The notes beneath the pieces were generated by a model. It ran no database searches and had not been told where the DNA came from. It saw only the letters and a program-made list of their open reading frames with translations. Source: Salinibacterium sp. NG253 (GTDB taxonomy: Bacteria > Actinomycetota > Actinomycetes > Actinomycetales > Microbacteriaceae). From it: 64,000 nucleotides of DNA. The stretch spans positions 496,378 to 560,377 of the forward strand of contig NZ_JADYWF010000001.1 in NCBI RefSeq assembly GCF_015864945.1. The letters are read 5' to 3'. This document shows positions 60,215 through 64,000 of this stretch, one piece after another; the first letter of the stretch is position 1; every line of letters starts with the position of its first letter. The translations under genes and the position numbers were made by a program.

Positions 60215-63043
60215 TTAGTTGTCGTCGGCAGGCGTTGCGTTAACAGTCTTTCCCTGGCTGCTGGCACGTCGTGAACCACGAGCCTTGCCGTGACCAGGCT
60301 GCTTGGGCTCAGGAAGAGCCTCGAGAACCGAACCCAGAATCTGCTCCGCATCCTGCGTGCTGATCTTGGGAGTCGAGCTCTCGGCCTTGGTGATGGGAAT
60401 GTCGAAAATGGCCACAGAAGCTTCAGCGGCCGGCTCGACAGCATCACTCGAGCGCTGAGCGGGCTGAGCTGACTTGTTTCCGCTCTTGCTGCGTCGTGAC
60501 TTCTTGGGCTCGGGAGCCGCCACTGTCTCGGTCGCTGCAGGAGCGGCTGCCGTGGCATCCACTGCTGGCGCTTCACTAGCGGGGTTTTCGACGGTAGGGA
60601 CCACGGTGCTCGCGGCAACACGAGCAAGCGCGTTGCGCACGTCTTCAGTGATCGCGTGAGTGCCATTGCTCGGAGCCGAAGCCGGAGCAGTATTCTTCGC
60701 GGAGTTGTTGGACTGCTGTGTTTGCGATCCACCACCGTTGCCGTTGTTGCCGCCGTTGTTGCCGTTCGAGTTGCCCGAGTTGTTGTTCGAACCGCCGGAG
60801 TTGTTGTTGCCGCCACGGTTGCGCCCACGGCGTCCACCGCCAGCCTGCTCGTTCTGTGTCGGCTGCGAGCGGTGCTTGGTGACGGGGTCGTGATGAACGA
60901 CTACACCGCGGCCGGCACATACTTCACAGTTCTCACTAAACGTCTCAAGCAGGCCAAGGCCAAGCTTCTTCCGCGTCATTTGCACGAGACCGAGTGACGT
61001 CACTTCAGCAACCTGGTGCTTGGTGCGGTCACGACTCAAGCACTCGACGAGGCGACGCAGCACGAGGTCGCGGTTGGACTCAAGAACCATGTCGATGAAG
61101 TCGACGACGATGATTCCACCGATGTCACGCAAGCGCAGTTGGCGAACGATTTCTTCCGCTGCTTCGACGTTGTTCTTGGTGACGGTCTCTTCGAGGTTTC
61201 CGCCAGAACCGACAAACTTGCCGGTGTTGACGTCGACGACAGTCATCGCTTCGGTGCGGTCGATCACAAGCGAACCGCCCGAGGGCAGCCATACCTTGCG
61301 GTCGAGAGCCTTTTCGATCTGCTCAGAAATGCGGTACTCCTCGAAGGAGTCAACGGTTCCCTCGTGAGCCTGCAGACGATCGAGCAGGTCAGGTGCGACC
61401 GAACGCACGTATCCCTCGATGGTCTTACGGGCGTCGTCACCCTCGATGACAAGCTTGTGGAAGTCTTCGTTGAAGACATCCCGAATGATCTTGATCAAAA
61501 GATCAGGTTCCGAGTGCAGCAATGCTGGGCCCTGGTTTTGAGCGTTATCAACCTGCGCGCTGATGTCAGCCCACTGGTTAGTCAGACGGTTCACGTCGAG
61601 CGTGAGCTGCTCTTCAGTCGCGCCCTCGGCTGCGGTGCGCACGATGACACCGACGTTCTCCGGAAGAACGCCCTTGAGGATCTTCTTGAGACGCGAACGT
61701 TCCGTGTCGGGCAGCTTGCGGCTAATGCCGCTCATCGAACCGTTAGGAACATAAACGAGGTAACGACCGGGCAAGGAAACCTGACTCGTGAGTCGGGCAC
61801 CCTTGTGGCCTACCGGATCCTTCGTGACCTGCACAAGCACACGGTCGCCTGGCTTGAGCGCGAGCTCAATGCGACGAGCCTGCGGCTTGCCATCAGCAGA
61901 GTTCTCAGCAGCGGCATCCCAGTCAACTTCACCGGAATAAAGCACGGCGTTGCGGCCGCGCCCGATGTCAACGAATGCTGCTTCCATGCTGGGCAAAACG
62001 TTCTGAACGCGACCGAGGTAAACGTTGCCGATGAGGCTAGCGTCTTGAGCCTTCGCTACGTAGTGCTCAACCAAGACGCCGTCTTCGAGAACACCAATCT
62101 GGATGCGATCAAACTTCGAGCGGACCACCATGACGCGGTCAACACTTTCGCGGCGCGCGAGGAACTCGCTCTCCGTTACGACGGGGCGACGACGACCAGC
62201 ATCGCGGCCATCGCGGCGGCGCTGCTTCTTGGCTTCAAGACGAGTCGAGCCCTTGACGCGTGTGGGTTCATTGCTGGGCTCTGCCTGCTTGCGCGGCTGG
62301 CGAACCCGAACAACCGTGTTCGGTGATTCGTCGCCGGGGCGAGCGTCCTCACCGGAACGACGGCGTGAACGACGGCGAACGTTGCCCGCTTCGTCTTGGC
62401 TATCGTTATCGTTTTTGCGACCGTCATTGTTGCGGTTGTCTCGACCATCGCGGTTGTCGCCATTGCGGTTGTCGCCATTGCGGTTATCGCCGTTGCGGTT
62501 ATCCGAACCAGCGCCGTTGTCGTTACGCGAACGCGACGAACGAGCCGGCAGTGCGGGCAGGTCGGGAAGATCAGGTGCCTGAAAAAGCAGCGACGTCGTC
62601 GACGGCGGGGTCACCGGAGCGGCTTTGGCTGTGGCGGCCTTCTCGGTCGTCTTCTTGGCGGCAGGGCTCTTGCGTGAGCGCGAACGAGTGGATGCCGTTG
62701 AAGTCGACTTGGCGTCTGATTTTGCGTCTGTCTGTGCGGCATCCGGTGCGGTCGCAGCGGAGCTCGCGGCCTTGGACTCGGTCGCTGCCTTGTCTTTCAT
62801 GCCGGTAACGGCATCCGGAACTTCGAGCCCGAGGTGTTCGCTTGCGGTCTTGGCGGCCGGACGCTGAGCAGCCTTCGCTGCGCGGGGTGCGCTCTCTGCA
62901 ACCGGAGCCTCAACGGCGGGTTGTTCGACCGGCGGCTTCTGTGCCACTGGCTTCTCTACCGCTGCCTTTGAAGAAGGAAGAATGCGACCAAAAAGGCCCT
63001 TCTTCTTCGGAACATCTTTCGAATTATTGCTTTCATTCACCAT
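60215..63043 (-). CDS. rne: Ribonuclease E/G family protein
   Basis: Main mRNA-decay and rRNA-processing endonuclease. The 942 aa protein has a disordered N-terminal extension of about 280 residues with Asn/Asp/Arg repeats (NGDNR), then an S1 domain (KFDRIQIGVLEDGVLVEHYV, NVYLGRVQNVLPSMEAAFVD, cited in part), the RNase H-like/DNase I-like catalytic part with VVDVNTGKFVG and VVDFIDM (metal-binding Asp), the zinc link CEVCAGRG, and an Asn/Gly-rich plus Ala/Pro-rich tail. The actinobacterial layout with the catalytic domain in the middle is normal. ATG at 63043 with AAGGAG ten bases upstream. Confidence 0.95.
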   Translation of the reverse strand: MVNESNNSKDVPKKKGLFGRILPSSKAAVEKPVAQKPPVEQPAVEAPVAESAPRAAKAAQRPAAKTASEHLGLEVPDAVTGMKDKAATESKAASSAATAPDAAQTDAKSDAKSTSTASTRSRSRKSPAAKKTTEKAATAKAAPVTPPSTTSLLFQAPDLPDLPALPARSSRSRNDNGAGSDNRNGDNRNGDNRNGDNRDGRDNRNNDGRKNDNDSQDEAGNVRRRSRRRSGEDARPGDESPNTVVRVRQPRKQAEPSNEPTRVKGSTRLEAKKQRRRDGRDAGRRRPVVTESEFLARRESVDRVMVVRSKFDRIQIGVLEDGVLVEHYVAKAQDASLIGNVYLGRVQNVLPSMEAAFVDIGRGRNAVLYSGEVDWDAAAENSADGKPQARRIELALKPGDRVLVQVTKDPVGHKGARLTSQVSLPGRYLVYVPNGSMSGISRKLPDTERSRLKKILKGVLPENVGVIVRTAAEGATEEQLTLDVNRLTNQWADISAQVDNAQNQGPALLHSEPDLLIKIIRDVFNEDFHKLVIEGDDARKTIEGYVRSVAPDLLDRLQAHEGTVDSFEEYRISEQIEKALDRKVWLPSGGSLVIDRTEAMTVVDVNTGKFVGSGGNLEETVTKNNVEAAEEIVRQLRLRDIGGIIVVDFIDMVLESNRDLVLRRLVECLSRDRTKHQVAEVTSLGLVQMTRKKLGLGLLETFSENCEVCAGRGVVVHHDPVTKHRSQPTQNEQAGGGRRGRNRGGNNNSGGSNNNSGNSNGNNGGNNGNGGGSQTQQSNNSAKNTAPASAPSNGTHAITEDVRNALARVAASTVVPTVENPASEAPAVDATAAAPAATETVAAPEPKKSRRSKSGNKSAQPAQRSSDAVEPAAEASVAIFDIPITKAESSTPKISTQDAEQILGSVLEALPEPKQPGHGKARGSRRASSQGKTVNATPADDN
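62451..62495. repeat. 15-bp tandem repeat in rne
   Basis: Three near-identical 15-bp units encoding NGDNR repeats in the N-terminal disordered extension of RNase E/G. In-frame, so copy number could vary. Confidence 0.78.
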
Positions 63044-63372
63044 TGCTGGTGTACTCCTTGCCCTGTGTAGGCGACCGCGCCACCTACCGGGTACTCTCTC
63101 GTGCGCTATTCCCCCACCAAACCTATGGTTCAGGAACCGCTACTAATTCTTCAGGTCCTGCAACGGGCCCGTGGCTCGCGTTGCAGTTGTGCTCTCTCAC
63201 AGCACTCCGGAACTGGCTATCCGACGCACGCAACTAGCGTTGCGCAACTGGTCCGGTCGCTATGCCCGGGAAGACTTCTTGGTGTTGTTCCGAGCGCGGC
63301 TCGGAATAACTACGCTTCATTATCGCATGCATTCTCAGAAAGTGAGCCTGACGCGCGTGCGATAATCCCAGC
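63044..63372. other. Divergent rne/VKOR control region with structured rne leader
   Basis: A 329-base gap without a gene. On the minus strand TGCGATAAT (extended -10, box 63324-63319) is followed within about ten bases by a perfect hairpin TTCCGAGC-GCG-GCTCGGAA (63288-63306), then further stems CTGCAACG/CGTTGCAG (63158-63186) and GGTTC/GAACC (63128-63139). The predicted rne leader is about 270 bases. On the plus strand the VKOR gene has its own GATAAT at 63361-63366. Confidence 0.6.
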
Positions 63373-63972
63373 ATGACTGCTTCCGGGGTTCGCAACAGGC
63401 CCATCGCCCTCGCTATTTTTCTGATCTTTGCTGGGGTAGTGGGGCTCTGGGCCTCATTCCAGCTCACACTAGAGAAACTCCACGTGCTCGAAAACCCGGA
63501 TGCCACGTTGAGCTGCGACTTCAGCATCGTCGTGCAATGCGCGGCCAATCTCGAGTCAGCGCAGGGCGCGTTGTTCGGCTTTCCTAACCCCATCATTGGC
63601 CTAGTGGCGTTCATGGCGCCGGTCGTTGTTGGCGCCGCGATACTCGCCGGAGCGCGCTTCAATAGCTGGTTCTGGGTCACGTTCAACCTCGGCGTAGCTG
63701 GCGCTTTCACGTTCATTCTGTGGCTCGCCTATCAGAGCATTTTCAACATCGGCACGCTGTGCCCGTGGTGCATGGTTGTGTGGTCCGTCACGATCCCCAT
63801 GTTCTGGGCAGTGACGCTTCGCAACCTCAAAGTCGGCGCGATCCCAGCTCCCCGTGCGCTTCGCAAAGCTGCCGGCGCCGCCTACAGCTGGGTGCCGGTG
63901 ATCACGATCGTCGGGTACATCATCATCGCCATCGTCGCTCAGTATCGACTCGACGTTCTGGCTTACCTCTAA
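63373..63972 (+). CDS. Vitamin K epoxide reductase family protein (VKOR)
   Basis: A 199 aa membrane oxidoreductase that reoxidises the disulfide-forming protein DsbA using quinone, taking the place of DsbB in Actinobacteria. Loop cysteines Cys48 and Cys56 (SCDFSIVVQC) and the active-site CPWC at 130-133 are all present, with four to five helices. Without a fused thioredoxin domain, it would need a separate DsbA-like partner. GATAAT lies six bases before the ATG and no ribosome site is seen, so leaderless start is likely. Confidence 0.92.
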   Translation: MTASGVRNRPIALAIFLIFAGVVGLWASFQLTLEKLHVLENPDATLSCDFSIVVQCAANLESAQGALFGFPNPIIGLVAFMAPVVVGAAILAGARFNSWFWVTFNLGVAGAFTFILWLAYQSIFNIGTLCPWCMVVWSVTIPMFWAVTLRNLKVGAIPAPRALRKAAGAAYSWVPVITIVGYIIIAIVAQYRLDVLAYL

Positions 63973-64000
63973 ACATATTCCCCACCGGGAACACGACAAT

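Noticed and set aside
61016-62326. 436-codon plus-strand frame antisense to rne
   Set aside because: Shadow of the RNase E/G gene, no start signals and no plausible product.

Overview
This window is an ordinary housekeeping stretch of a high-GC actinobacterial chromosome, most likely from the family Microbacteriaceae (Salinibacterium/Cryobacterium-like; the genus is a guess). The evidence is the gene content and order: hrcA-dnaJ-rsmE-HIT-phoH-ybeY, rplU-rpmA-obgE-proB-proA-nadD-rsfS, a DUF3516-type DEAD helicase, DUF4031, a long low-complexity RNase E/G, and many genes that appear to be read from leaderless transcripts. I see no insertion sequence, prophage, CRISPR array or integrated island. 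Genes are densely packed on both strands with short gaps.

Layout. 1-4.8 kb (minus): heat-shock and RNA-maintenance operon hrcA-dnaJ-rsmE-HIT-phoH-ybeY, headed by a CIRCE operator. 4.9-5.8 kb: two DUF4870 membrane proteins. 5.8-11.6 kb: hemW, a HAD hydrolase, DUF1990, lepA, a small membrane protein, rpsT. 11.7-18.4 kb (minus): holA, comEC, comEA, leuS. 18.6-20.8 kb: divergent pabB and a class IV aminotransferase (folate branch). 20.9-24.9 kb: DedA and an OpuC-type compatible-solute ABC transporter. 25-38 kb: TetR regulator with an operator palindrome, SRAP protein, App1-like phosphatase, GH15 hydrolase coupled to a FUSC-like exporter, NagZ lipoprotein, UbiA prenyltransferase, DHA2-type MFS pump, DUF3516 helicase, EamA transporter. 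38-43 kb: a zinc-ribbon SDR-like protein with a coupled SH3-like small protein, a KhtTU-like potassium/proton antiporter pair, a DUF2130 protein. 43.2-45.4 kb (minus): a nickel/cobalt permease co-transcribed with a Tat-type YHYH lipoprotein that has a strikingly His-rich N-terminus. 45.5 kb: tRNA-Ala(GGC). 45.7-48.3 kb: metNIQ. 48.5-56 kb (minus): rplU-rpmA-obgE-proB, proA, small membrane protein, nadD, a Pro/Ala-rich membrane protein, rsfS. 56.3-60.2 kb: DUF4031, an ACT protein, and a permease/TIGR03943/surface-protein cluster. 60.2-64 kb: RNase E/G with a long structured leader, and a VKOR-family protein.

Regulation visible in the DNA. At least 17 genes show the pattern TANNNT, six bases, start codon, which is the layout of leaderless promoters. 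The hrcA operator is a near-perfect CIRCE. The nickel operon has a perfect 17-bp palindrome between its -35 and -10 boxes. tetR has a 16-bp palindrome upstream. rplU has two tandem TTGACC-N18 promoters. The most interesting unexplained items are the nickel permease/His-rich Tat lipoprotein operon with its operator, the zinc-ribbon SDR-like protein that lacks the usual catalytic Tyr, and the density and regularity of the leaderless promoter signature.
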